Origin: Geomonas silvestris
GTDB taxonomy: Bacteria; Desulfobacterota; Desulfuromonadia; Geobacterales; Geobacteraceae
DNA: 64,000 nt
Direction of reading: 5' to 3'
Assembly (NCBI RefSeq): GCF_014193515.1
Contig: NZ_BLXX01000004.1
Location: 1 to 64,000, forward strand
Positions 51,335-61,667 of this stretch are shown one piece after another. Below the pieces are notes generated by a model that worked only from the letters and a program-made list of their open reading frames with translations, did not search any database and was not told the origin of the DNA. Position 1 is the first letter of the stretch; the number at the start of each line of letters is the position of its first letter. Position numbers and translations under genes: made by a program.

Positions 51335-52528
51335 TTACTTGAAGCTCAGTGCCTGACGTTTGAGATGCTGGAGCGCCTCGCGCTCCTCGTTGGGGAGGCG
51401 CTCCAGGAACTCGAGCCCCAGGACCATCAGGACCGAACCCAGGAACGCCACCAGGGTGGACATCAAAACCAGGACCGAACGCCGGGGCCGGCTGCGCAGG
51501 TCCGGTACCACCGCCTCGTCCAGGATCTGCAGGGACGAGGAATCCTTCGCGTAGTTCAATTTGGCGAGCTCGTACTGCTTGGAGAGCTGCTCGAAGATCG
51601 CCTCCTGCACCTTCAGCTCGCGCAGTTTCCTGGCGTACTCGAGCCCCACCTGCGGGACGCTCCCGATGGCCGGGACCGGTTCGCCTCCGGAGCTGTTCCC
51701 GGCGGCGCGGGAGAGCTCGGCTCTCAAACGGTTCACCGCGGCCTTCAGGGCCTGCACATCGGGGCTCGCGTCGGTCTGCGAGTTGCGCAGCACGGCGAGC
51801 TGCACCTCCTTGTTGGCAATCTCGGCCTTGAGCCGGACCACCCCGGAGACCGAGGCCCCCGCCTGGGCCTCCAGCCGCACGATCTTGCTCTGCTGCGAGA
51901 AGTTCTTCAGGTCGTCTTCCGCGCGTTTCAGGTCCTGCTTCACCACCTCGAGCCGCTTCTCCAAAAAGAGCTTCTCCGATCCCGCCTTGGAGATGTTCAG
52001 GCGCACCAGGGTCCGTCCCAGTTCGTCGGCGTAGGTGTTGGCGAGCTGGGCGGAGAGTTTAGCCTCCGGAGCCTCGGCGGTGATGGCGATGATGCCGTCT
52101 TTCCCCACCTGCGCCTTCACCGAGTGCTCCAGCTGCGCCCAGGCCTGTTTCACCGATCCGACCCGGTAGACACCGGTGAGCCCCAGGCGCTGGATCACGG
52201 TCTCCCCCACCGAGCGGCTGCGCAAGATCCCCAGGTAGAGTTCGCTGTCAATGCCGCCGCGGCCGGCGCCGGCCAGCATGGCGAGACCGCCCATCTGGCT
52301 CAGCATCGAGGTGATGCCGCCGGCCTCCTTCTGCGGCGGGAGCACCTTAACGGTCGCGCTGTAGACGCTGGGGAGGGTCAGGCTGTAGAGCGCCGAGAGG
52401 ATCGCGCTCGTGAGGCAGATGGCAGCGATCAGCCTCTTGCGCCGGGCCACTACCCGCAGGTAGTTGAGTACCTGGAGCAGCATCTTCTCTTCATTTGCCT
52501 GGATCTGCGCTGCGGTCATCCCCGCCAC
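51335..52528 (-). CDS. Wzz/GumC-type polysaccharide chain-length determinant
   Basis: A 397-residue inner-membrane protein of the Wzz/PCP family: N-terminal membrane segment (about residues 34-54, LIAAICLTSAILSALYSLTL), a long periplasmic coiled-coil region (about 150-300), and a second membrane segment near the C-terminus (about 350-375). No cytoplasmic tyrosine kinase domain. Residues YLGILRSRSVGETVIQRLGL match the Wzz domain. Possible starts at codon 1 or 4. It lies immediately after the Wza-like gene. Confidence 0.9.
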   Translation of the reverse strand: MAGMTAAQIQANEEKMLLQVLNYLRVVARRKRLIAAICLTSAILSALYSLTLPSVYSATVKVLPPQKEAGGITSMLSQMGGLAMLAGAGRGGIDSELYLGILRSRSVGETVIQRLGLTGVYRVGSVKQAWAQLEHSVKAQVGKDGIIAITAEAPEAKLSAQLANTYADELGRTLVRLNISKAGSEKLFLEKRLEVVKQDLKRAEDDLKNFSQQSKIVRLEAQAGASVSGVVRLKAEIANKEVQLAVLRNSQTDASPDVQALKAAVNRLRAELSRAAGNSSGGEPVPAIGSVPQVGLEYARKLRELKVQEAIFEQLSKQYELAKLNYAKDSSSLQILDEAVVPDLRSRPRRSVLVLMSTLVAFLGSVLMVLGLEFLERLPNEEREALQHLKRQALSFK

Positions 52529-52529
52529 C

Positions 52530-55500
52530 TCAGAACTTGAGCCCGGCGGCCACCAGGACGCCCGCGGTCACCGCTATATTCCCCAGCACCTGGGCTATGT
52601 CCTTGATGTCCCGAAGCCACGCGGTCTTCTCGTACTGGCGCGGCACGATGACCGTGTCGCCCGAGTCGAGGTGCTTGTGCCAGAACGAGTTGAAGAACAG
52701 GAAGTGCCCGGAGTTCTTGCGGCTTATTACCGATCCGTTCACCTTGACTACGTAGACCTCGCTTAAGTCGGCGTCCCCGGTGGCGCCCCCCACCTGGTCC
52801 AGGTACCACTCGACGCTCTTCTCGCGCTGGCTCACGATGGAGTTCTGGTTGTAGACGTCGCCGATCACGTTGACCGTGCCGGGATCGCTGGGGACGGTGA
52901 GCCGGTCGCCCCCCTGCAGCTCCACGTCGTAGACGCTCCCCTTCAGCTCCTCCAGCGAGGCGATCTCGATGAGCACCCGCCCCTCGGCCCTCTTGCTCTT
53001 CAGGACCTCGACGCTCTGCATCAGGGTCTCCAGGGTGGTCTTCGTCGAGGCGACCTCCTCCGCCGAGGCCGCGGTCTGGGCGATCTTGGTCTGCAGCTTG
53101 ATGATGTCCTCCTGGGCCTTGCTGAGCGCCTCATCCATGCGCTGCTGCTGCAGGCGCCGGGCGATCTCCCGGGTAAACTTGGCCCCCTTAAGGTAAGCCA
53201 GATCGGTAAAGCCGCCGGCGCGCTCGATGACGGAGCTCAAGCGCTCCCCCTTGAAAATCGGGTAGACCCCGGGGAAGCGGAACTCGCCCTTTAAAAGGAC
53301 GTAGCGCTCGGTCGACTCGGACCAGTTCGGGATGCGCCTCACGGAGAGCTCGTCGAAGGGCTGCAGCTTGATGTTCTCCACCCCGCCCGCGAGCGCCTTT
53401 TCCAGGTCGACCTGGATCGAGTAGGAGCTGACCGAATCGCCGCTACGCCGGAGCCTCGTGATCTCGGCGTTTTTCAGGTAGGCGTCCATCTTCACGTTGC
53501 CGCCGGCCATCAGCAGGTCGCGCACCGTCATGTTCTGGAAGAAGCGCTTCTGCCCGGGGCGCTGTACCTCGCCGTTGATGCGCACGAAGGGGAGCTCTTC
53601 CATCTCCTTTCTGGAGAAGACCCGCACCCGGTCGAACTCCTTCAACTCCAGGTCGTTGGCCGGATCCTGCGCGAGCGCCTTACTGAGATCGAAAAAGATC
53701 ACCTCGGGGTGCTGGTCCGGCGGGCAGAGCCGGATCACCTGACCGGCCTGACCGTAGTACTCGGGAAGCAGGTTGTCTCTGGAGAGGAGCGCGCTCACCC
53801 GCATGCCGGGCTTCAGGGCCACGTCGCCGGGGCGCAGCACGTGGCCGGAGAGCCTCACGTAGCCGTGCAGCACGCCGTCGATGGGGAGCACCTGCACCAC
53901 GTCGTGATCCTGGACCGCGAAGCTGCCGGCCTGCTGGTCGATGCCGCGGTCCCCGTTCAGGTCGAGGTTTATGTCGGTCACCATCTTCTTGTCGTGGGCC
54001 TGCACCCGGTAGACCTGGATCCGCTGCAGATACCCGCTCGGGTTGATCCCGCCGGCCAGGTCGAGGAGGTCCTTCAGGTTGCGTTCGCTTTTCAGCTCGT
54101 AGATCGCCGGGCGCCTCACGTTCCCCGCCACCCCGGCCACCGGCCCGACTACCGGGACGAGCACCGTGTCGCCGGGCTGAAGGCGGATGTCCTTACCCTT
54201 GTCACCCTTCAGGAAGAACTGGTAGAGGTCGACCGTCTCCACCACCTGTCCGGCGCGGTTGATCTGGATGGAGCGCAGGCTGCCGTTCTTGGTCGGCCCC
54301 CCGGCCAGGACCAGCGCGCTCAGGACCGTGGTGAGGGAGTTCACGTTGTAGTCGCCGGGGCGCTGCACCTCCCCCACCACGTAGACCTTGATGGAGCGCA
54401 GCCGCCCCATGTTCACGTTGAGGTTGAAGTTCTTGTAGACCTTGCCGATCGCCGCCCGGATCAGGGTCGGCGCCTGGTCGAAGCGCTCGCCGGCCACCTT
54501 CACCGCACCGACCCGGGGGAGCGTGATCTCGCCCGCGCGGTTCACCTCGACGTTGTAGACCCCGTCGAAGCTCCCCCAGACCGTGAGCACCAACCGGTCG
54601 CCCACGTTGATGCGGTAGTCCGGCCCCACCGGGATGTCGGTAAGCGGTGCGAAGCGCGGATAGCCCTGGCGGAAGAAACTGTAGCCGAACTGGGTGAGCA
54701 CTCCGGTGCCGTAGGGCTGTGACTTGGCCTTCTCGGCCGTCACCGGCGTTTCGCTCAGGGTACGCTCGATGCTGGAGAGACCGCGCAGGGGATCGCGGCG
54801 CGGCAGTTTTTTCAGGCCTTTCAGGTCGCCTGCGTCCGGCTTGTCCTTGGCGGCATCGGAGGGAGCCTTCTGCTGCGGCGCTTGCGCCGGAGTCGGCTGG
54901 CTGCCGTCTTTCTTCTCCTTGGTAAGGTTCAGCGGGCCGCGCGGCTGGTAGTCGTCATCGAGGTACGGCATGGGGAGGAAATCTTCCTGGTCCATGGGAA
55001 GTTGGGACGGCTGAAAGTAGTTGCGGGAGCCGTTGGGTCCGATGAACTGCCCCTGGGCGCCGAACTGGTTGGTCCCGGGAAGGCCCGGCTGCGTTTGTCC
55101 CGGCGGGAGCTGCTGCCCCTGCTGCGGCATCCCCTGGCCCATCCCCTGCGGCAACTGCCCTCCGAAGGACTGCTGCCCCTGAAGGTATTGCTGATAGAGC
55201 TGATAATCCTGCTGAAACTGCTGGTACTGGCTCGGCAACTGGGTCGGCAGGTCGAGCGAATCCGAGGGCGGCAGGTCGGCTTGCGCATCGTATCCTTCGC
55301 TTCCCGACTCCGGGTACTGCTGGGGATAGGCAGAGCCGTAGCCCTGGTCGGCGTCGGGGCCCTGACCGCCGCCGTCCGGGCCGGCACCGAGATTTGCTCC
55401 GCCCTGCCTCTGGCCCTGATAGGGGAACAGCGCTTCCTGGTCGGCAGATGGGTCTTCCGTGAAACTTCCGAACAGATTCGCACCCCATGACGCGGAGGCC

Positions 55501-55547
55501 GAAACTAGAACGATGATGACGATTACCGAACTCAAAAGTCGCTTCAT
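52530..55547 (-). CDS. Polysaccharide export protein (Wza-type, multi-SLBB, 1005 aa)
   Basis: A periplasmic/outer-membrane export protein. Signal peptide MKRLLSSVIVIIVLVSASASWGA. Then a long Gln-rich low-complexity region (about residues 30-200, with repeated QQ, YQQ and GQ), the Poly_export domain (starting near 305 with PVGPDYRINVGDRLVLTVWG) and several SLBB domains (for example RPGDYNVNSLTTVLSALVLA, GNVRRPAIYELKSERNL, GDVYNQNSIVSQREKSVEW). At 1005 residues it is far longer than E. coli Wza (about 380) and resembles the large SLBB proteins of delta-proteobacteria. It is the first gene of the locus; the ATG at 55547 is preferred over a longer reading to 55646. Confidence 0.9.
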   Translation of the reverse strand: MKRLLSSVIVIIVLVSASASWGANLFGSFTEDPSADQEALFPYQGQRQGGANLGAGPDGGGQGPDADQGYGSAYPQQYPESGSEGYDAQADLPPSDSLDLPTQLPSQYQQFQQDYQLYQQYLQGQQSFGGQLPQGMGQGMPQQGQQLPPGQTQPGLPGTNQFGAQGQFIGPNGSRNYFQPSQLPMDQEDFLPMPYLDDDYQPRGPLNLTKEKKDGSQPTPAQAPQQKAPSDAAKDKPDAGDLKGLKKLPRRDPLRGLSSIERTLSETPVTAEKAKSQPYGTGVLTQFGYSFFRQGYPRFAPLTDIPVGPDYRINVGDRLVLTVWGSFDGVYNVEVNRAGEITLPRVGAVKVAGERFDQAPTLIRAAIGKVYKNFNLNVNMGRLRSIKVYVVGEVQRPGDYNVNSLTTVLSALVLAGGPTKNGSLRSIQINRAGQVVETVDLYQFFLKGDKGKDIRLQPGDTVLVPVVGPVAGVAGNVRRPAIYELKSERNLKDLLDLAGGINPSGYLQRIQVYRVQAHDKKMVTDINLDLNGDRGIDQQAGSFAVQDHDVVQVLPIDGVLHGYVRLSGHVLRPGDVALKPGMRVSALLSRDNLLPEYYGQAGQVIRLCPPDQHPEVIFFDLSKALAQDPANDLELKEFDRVRVFSRKEMEELPFVRINGEVQRPGQKRFFQNMTVRDLLMAGGNVKMDAYLKNAEITRLRRSGDSVSSYSIQVDLEKALAGGVENIKLQPFDELSVRRIPNWSESTERYVLLKGEFRFPGVYPIFKGERLSSVIERAGGFTDLAYLKGAKFTREIARRLQQQRMDEALSKAQEDIIKLQTKIAQTAASAEEVASTKTTLETLMQSVEVLKSKRAEGRVLIEIASLEELKGSVYDVELQGGDRLTVPSDPGTVNVIGDVYNQNSIVSQREKSVEWYLDQVGGATGDADLSEVYVVKVNGSVISRKNSGHFLFFNSFWHKHLDSGDTVIVPRQYEKTAWLRDIKDIAQVLGNIAVTAGVLVAAGLKF

Positions 55548-55642
55548 GCTGTGTACGATCCCCAATCGATCAACTGACATCCCCCTGAGGGGTCTGCAAC
55601 CCATCCACAGCTTGCTGCCGTTGCTTGGAGCGGCAAGGTGTA

Positions 55643-55662
55643 ACATTTGTTAATGCAAATGT
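55643..55662. promoter_or_regulatory. Inverted repeat ACATTTG-N6-CAAATGT upstream of wza-like gene
   Basis: A perfect 7-bp inverted repeat with a 6-bp spacer about 95 bp upstream of the Wza-like start. The size suits a dimeric regulator's operator; no regulator is identified. Confidence 0.4.
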
Positions 55663-55992
55663 AAAGCTGTTAATTTTTTCTGAGGGAGGCGCGCCAGGCA
55701 CTGCAGATATCGAAAATTCGCGGAGATCAACCCCACGCAGCTAAGACACCGGCATCACATAGGTAACAGCATAGGCAGCATCAGCGCAGGATTCCGGCAG
55801 CATTATTCCTCAGTAACCAGCAGTGACATAATTAATTCTGTTAAATTATCGATGATTAATTTCCCTCATTGTCTATAACACGTGCAGAGACTAATGCAAG
55901 TAGGTGAGGTGAATTTCTGTGAGAGTGGCTAAGCGGGTGAGAGAATGGCGGACAAGGCTATGAGTTCAGAGGGGGGGGCGAAAGACAGAGGA

Positions 55993-56022
55993 TAAAAAAA
56001 GGGGCCCTGACGAGGGCCCCGG
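55993..56022 (-). terminator. Intrinsic terminator after kdsC
   Basis: On the minus strand GGGGCCCTCGTCAGGGCCCC is followed by seven T residues, 20 nt after the kdsC stop. Confidence 0.9.
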
Positions 56023-56041
56023 ATGGTTGGCTGGATCGGTT

Positions 56042-56569
56042 TTAGAGGTAGTAGCGGGAGGTGATGCTGTCCCAGGTCCCCTGCCCTTTCAGGATCAGGT
56101 CGCAGACCTCACGGACCGCGCCCCAACCGCCGCGGTTCTTGGAGACGAAATGGGCGAAGGGAAGCACCTCGGCCACCGCATCGGCGGGAGCGGCGGCAAA
56201 GCCGACCCGGCGCAAGAGCGGGATGTCGATGACGTCGTCACCCATGAAGGCTACCTGCTCGTCGGTGAGCCCGGTGGTCTCCAGCATCTGCCGGTAGGGA
56301 ACCAGCTTGTCCAGGGATTTCTGGAAGACGTGGGTAATGCCGAGCTCCATCGCGCGGTTGGCCACCACCTGGGACTCGCGTCCCGAGATGATGCCGATTT
56401 CGAGGCCGGAGCGCTGCAGCATCTTGATACCGTGACCGTCTTTTACGTTGAAAAACTTGCTCTCCACGCCGTTGGAATCGAAGATGATGCGCCCGTCGGT
56501 CATCACCCCGTCCACGTCCAGGATCAAAAGTTTTATCTTCTTGAGTCTATCTTCCACGTTGGTCTCCAT
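56042..56569 (-). CDS. kdsC: 3-deoxy-D-manno-octulosonate 8-phosphate phosphatase KdsC
   Basis: A 175-residue HAD phosphatase of the cap-less KdsC type: LLILDVDGVMTDGRIIFD (catalytic Asp near residues 18-20), ISGRES, FMGDDVIDIPLLRRVG. It dephosphorylates KDO-8-phosphate to KDO for lipopolysaccharide inner core. It is the last gene of the KDO unit and ends in a strong terminator. Confidence 0.95.
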   Translation of the reverse strand: METNVEDRLKKIKLLILDVDGVMTDGRIIFDSNGVESKFFNVKDGHGIKMLQRSGLEIGIISGRESQVVANRAMELGITHVFQKSLDKLVPYRQMLETTGLTDEQVAFMGDDVIDIPLLRRVGFAAAPADAVAEVLPFAHFVSKNRGGWGAVREVCDLILKGQGTWDSITSRYYL

Positions 56570-56599
56570 GGTTCAACCGTTAGGTGTGCAGTAACTCAG

Positions 56600-56703
56600 A
56601 CGAAAGGCGAATCCCCCCTGCCCCCCCCTTTTCCAAAGGGGGGAACGCTACGTCACCTGCAGCGTGGGGCGAACGCAGCTCCCGGGAATTCCTCGATGGA
56701 GAC
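56600..56703. repeat. CCCCTTTTCCAAAGGGG-type repeat copy
   Basis: Between kdsC and kdsD, CCCCCCTTTTCCAAAGGGGG followed by CTCCCGGGAATTCC, of the same family as the elements at about 22,350 and 38,400-38,580. Confidence 0.6.
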
Positions 56704-57669
56704 CTAGGCGATGCCTGCCTTCAGGAGGTCGTGCAGGTGCACGATTCCGACCGGTTTCGCCGCGTCGGCGTCGTCGAAGACGAACAGCGAGGTGATCGAG
56801 TACTGCTCCATCTGCTGCAGTGCGCGGGCAGCCAGTTCGTCGCGGGAGATCCGCTTGGGCTTACCCGCCATGAGCGCCGAAGCCGGCAGGTTGATGATGT
56901 CGAGCCCGCGGCCCAGGGCGCGACGCAGGTCACCGTCGGTGATCACACCGATGAGCGCACCGTCGGCATCGGTCACCCCGGTAATCCCCAGCCCTTTGGA
57001 GGTGATGGTGAACAGAGCCTCGCCCATCAGGGTCTCGGAGGCGACCAGCGGGAGCGACTCGCCGGAATGCATGATGTCCTCCACCTTCAAAAGCAGACGG
57101 CGGCCCAGGGCGCCGCCCGGGTGGAACATGGCGAAGTCCTCGGCCTTGAAGCCACGCTGCACCAGGAGCGCCACAGCGAGTGCGTCGCCCATGGCCAGGG
57201 TCACCGTCGTCGAGGCGGTGGGGGCGAGCCCCAGCGGGCAGGCCTCCTCCTTAACCGAGATGTCCAGGAAAACGTCGCCGCTTTTCGCGAGCGAAGAGTT
57301 GGGGTTGCCGGCGACGGCGATGAGCGAAGCCCCCAGGCGCTTGATGATGGGGAGGATGCGCACAACCTCGTCGGTCTCGCCCGAGTTGGAGATGGCGATC
57401 ACCACGTCGCCGCGCATGATCATCCCCAGGTCGCCGTGAATACCTTCGGCGGGGTGCAGGAAGAAGGCGGGAGTGCCGGTGGAGGCCATGGTGGAGGCGA
57501 TCTTCTGGCCGATCAGCCCCGATTTCCCCATGCCGGTGACCACCACGCGCCCGCTGGCGTTGAGGATCATGTGAACCGCACGCTCGAATTCCCCGTTGAT
57601 GGAGGCCGCAAGGTTCTTGAGCGCCTCGGCTTCCACCTCGATCACCCGTTTTGCTTCAGCTAGGATCAT
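56704..57669 (-). CDS. kdsD: Arabinose-5-phosphate isomerase KdsD/KpsF
   Basis: A 321-residue enzyme converting ribulose-5-phosphate to arabinose-5-phosphate, the KDO precursor. SIS domain (about 40-175: VVVTGMGKSGLIGQKIASTM, HPAEGIHGDLGMI, ISNSGETDEVVRILP) is followed by two CBS domains (about 205-321, including GVTDADGALIGVITDGDLRRAL). Only one such gene is visible. It lies upstream of kdsC and downstream of kdsA on the minus strand. Confidence 0.95.
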   Translation of the reverse strand: MILAEAKRVIEVEAEALKNLAASINGEFERAVHMILNASGRVVVTGMGKSGLIGQKIASTMASTGTPAFFLHPAEGIHGDLGMIMRGDVVIAISNSGETDEVVRILPIIKRLGASLIAVAGNPNSSLAKSGDVFLDISVKEEACPLGLAPTASTTVTLAMGDALAVALLVQRGFKAEDFAMFHPGGALGRRLLLKVEDIMHSGESLPLVASETLMGEALFTITSKGLGITGVTDADGALIGVITDGDLRRALGRGLDIINLPASALMAGKPKRISRDELAARALQQMEQYSITSLFVFDDADAAKPVGIVHLHDLLKAGIA

Positions 57670-57704
57670 AACGTTTCCATTCTGTAGAGTTAGATGTAAT
57701 AACG

Positions 57705-57852
57705 ACAGCAGGGGACTGGCTCACTAGGCGCCTGTCCCCTTTGTTCAGCCCGCACCGGTCGTAACCAGGTGTGGGCGAATGTTTATTCGCCCCTACAAGA
57801 TCCTCGGGTCGGGCGCAGGGGACTGGCACCTGCGGCGTCTGTCCCCTTTTCT
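57705..57852. repeat. Paired AGGGGACTGGC...TGTCCCCTTTT repeats and GGGCGAAT hairpin
   Basis: AGGGGACTGGCTCACTAGGC ... GCCTGTCCCCTTT (57,708-57,741) and AGGGGACTGGCACCTGCGGC ... TGTCCCCTTTT (57,809-57,848) are two copies of one hairpin element. Between them GGGCGAATGTTTATTCGCCC (57,773-57,792) forms a perfect stem-loop. Part may act as terminators between kdsA and kdsD. Confidence 0.7.
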
Positions 57853-57856
57853 TTGC

Positions 57857-58675
57857 CTACTTCACGATGGCGTCGATGGCCTTGAGCTTCTTCAACAGCA
57901 CGGCCAGGTCGTTCAGGCGCACCGAGTTCGGGCCGTCGCAGAGGGCCTTCTCGGGCTCCTCGTGGACCTCCATGAAAACGCCGTCGATACCGGTCGCCAC
58001 GGCGGCGCTCGCCAGGAACTCGACGTACTCGCGCTGGCCGCCGGAAGAGGTCCCCTGCCCGCCCGGCAGTTGGACGCTGTGGGTGGCATCGAAGATCACC
58101 GGGCAACCGGTGGAGCGCATGATCGGGAAGCTCCTCATGTCGACCACCAGGTTGTTGTAGCCGAAGCTCGCACCGCGCTCGGTGAGGATGATGTTCTCGT
58201 TGTCGCAGGATTCCAGCTTGCCGACCACGTTCTTCATATCCCAGGGAGCCAGGAACTGCCCCTTCTTGACGTTGATGACCCGGCCGGTCTTCGCTGCGGC
58301 GGCCAAAAGGTCGGTCTGCCGGCACAGGAACGCCGGGATCTGCAGCACGTCGAGGACGTCCGCTGCGGGGGCGACCTGTTCGATGGAGTGGATATCCGAG
58401 AGTACCGGTACGCCCAAAGCCTCCTTCACCTTGGCCAGGATGCGCAGCCCCTCCTCGAGCCCGGGCCCGCGGAAAGCGGTCACCGAGGTGCGGTTTGCCT
58501 TGTCGTACGAGGCCTTGAAGATGAGCGGGATCCCGACGCCATTGCAGATGGTCATCAGGCGTTCAGCTGCGTGCAGGGTGGCACTCTCGTTTTCGATGAC
58601 ACAGGGACCCGCCACCAGGACCAGCGGCCGGTTCCCACCGATTTTGATGCCGCCTACTGCGACTTCACGGACCAT
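57857..58675 (-). CDS. kdsA: 3-deoxy-8-phosphooctulonate synthase KdsA
   Basis: A 272-residue aldolase condensing arabinose-5-phosphate and PEP to KDO-8-phosphate. Hallmarks [17 protein letters not shown] (about residues 18-34), [21 protein letters not shown], and [12 protein letters not shown] are all visible. The Cys in GPCVIEN suggests the metal-dependent class. ATG follows a plausible AAGGAG-like region (GGAGTTTTGC). It lies between pyrG and kdsD, separated from each by repeat-rich gaps. Confidence 0.96.
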   Translation of the reverse strand: MVREVAVGGIKIGGNRPLVLVAGPCVIENESATLHAAERLMTICNGVGIPLIFKASYDKANRTSVTAFRGPGLEEGLRILAKVKEALGVPVLSDIHSIEQVAPAADVLDVLQIPAFLCRQTDLLAAAAKTGRVINVKKGQFLAPWDMKNVVGKLESCDNENIILTERGASFGYNNLVVDMRSFPIMRSTGCPVIFDATHSVQLPGGQGTSSGGQREYVEFLASAAVATGIDGVFMEVHEEPEKALCDGPNSVRLNDLAVLLKKLKAIDAIVK

Positions 58676-58694
58676 GCAAAACTCCTTAACAGCA

Positions 58695-58937
58695 GATAGG
58701 CTGTTCTAGGTTCTATGTTCTAAGCAGAAAGGCTGTTCTAGGTTCTATGTTCTAAGTTCTACGTTAAATGCCTTGAAACGGTTCCAGGTTCTACGTTCTC
58801 AGCTAAAGGCTAAGCCTTCCAGGTTCAATCCTAGGTTCAATGTTAGAGGTATCACCATCGCTGTGGTTTTTAACCTAGAACCTAGAACGTAGAACTTAGA
58901 ACGGCCGTTAGGTTTTTAACCTAGAACGTAGAACGGA
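58695..58937. repeat. Heptanucleotide repeat region (TTCTAGG / TAGAACC), inverted halves
   Basis: The kdsA-pyrG gap carries TTCTAGGTTCTATGTTCTAAG-like units at 58,712-58,760 and near 58,785, and the reverse-oriented form (ACCTAGAACCTAGAACGTAG) at 58,875-58,930. The heptamer is the same as at 7,387. The two halves could pair into a long hairpin. Confidence 0.8.
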
Positions 58938-58939
58938 TG

Positions 58940-60700
<1,761 letters not shown>

Positions 60701-61474
60701 CTAAAAGGTTTTCGGCGGGTTCGCCTTGAGTTTAACCAGCACCTTCTCCAGATCGGCGGGGGTGTCGACCCCGATGGACTCGAACTCGGTCTCCACGATC
60801 TTGATCCGGTAGCCGTTTTCCAGGACCCGCAACTGCTCGAGCTTCTCGGCCATCTCGAGATAGCTCGGCTCAAGCCCCGCAAAGACGGGGAGAAACTCGC
60901 GCCGGTACACGTAGAGCCCCACATGCTTGTAGCAGAGGAGTTTCCCGGAGACGAAGGCCTCGTCCTTGAGATCGTTCCACTTGTCGCGGAAAAACGGCAG
61001 CGGCGACCGGGAGAAGTAGAGCACGTTCCCGTGGGGGTCCGAGACCACCTTCACCACGTTGGGCGACAGGAAGTCGTGCAGGGTCTTGATGCGGGTCTTC
61101 AAGGTCGCCATCGGGATGGCGGGATCCTCCAGCAGCGGGGCGATCGCCTGGTCGATCATGGCCGGATCGATGAGCGGCTCGTCCCCCTGGACGTTGACGA
61201 TGATGTCGGCGTCCAGCCGCTGGGCCACCTCGGCCAGCCGGTCGGTCCCGGTCTCGTGGGTCGAGGCGGTCATCTCCGCCCGCCCCCCGAATTCGCGGAC
61301 CTTGGCGGCGATGCGCTCGTCGTCGGTGGCGACGATCACCTCGGAGACCAGCTTCGCTTTCAGGGCACGCTCGTAAACATGCTGCACCATGGGGCGACCC
61401 ATGATGTCGGCCAGTGCCTTGCCTTCAAAACGCGTGGATGCATACCTGGCGGGAATAACCGCGGCTATCTTCAT
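60701..61474 (-). CDS. kdsB: CMP-KDO synthetase KdsB
   Basis: A 257-residue cytidylyltransferase activating KDO with CTP. The start [20 protein letters not shown], then [17 protein letters not shown], and [11 protein letters not shown] match KdsB. I chose the ATG at 61474 because the protein then begins at the conserved N-terminus; the in-frame extension to 61519 is not conserved. A terminator separates it from pyrG, although the two are 160 nt apart and functionally linked. Confidence 0.96.
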   Translation of the reverse strand: MKIAAVIPARYASTRFEGKALADIMGRPMVQHVYERALKAKLVSEVIVATDDERIAAKVREFGGRAEMTASTHETGTDRLAEVAQRLDADIIVNVQGDEPLIDPAMIDQAIAPLLEDPAIPMATLKTRIKTLHDFLSPNVVKVVSDPHGNVLYFSRSPLPFFRDKWNDLKDEAFVSGKLLCYKHVGLYVYRREFLPVFAGLEPSYLEMAEKLEQLRVLENGYRIKIVETEFESIGVDTPADLEKVLVKLKANPPKTF

Positions 61475-61667
61475 GTGCTTCTCGGTTGGCGGCCGGGGCC
61501 CGAAGGGCTGGTGGCACACCTGATAACAGTAGTATTTTCAGGCGATTGCTAGGCTGGCTTGTGCTACGGCTGTGGGCCGGGAAGCATAGCCCAAACTGGC
61601 TTGCGTCCCTCTCATTGGCGGGACGAATCAAGTTACATCAAAAGAAAGGATCGTGTCAAGGAGGGAA

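Larger units (their letters stand above)
55548..56041. other. 494-bp intergenic region upstream of the polysaccharide locus
   Basis: No gene is seen. It holds the kdsC terminator at one end and should contain the promoter of the roughly 32-kb minus-strand polysaccharide locus. The part 55,830-55,880 is AT-rich. An inverted repeat ACATTTG-6-CAAATGT lies at 55,643-55,662. A run of nine G occurs near 55,970. Confidence 0.6.

Noticed and set aside
55548..56041. Search for a c-di-GMP (GEMM) riboswitch ahead of the polysaccharide locus
   Set aside because: No GEMM core sequence could be found on the minus strand despite its frequency in Geobacter-type genomes.
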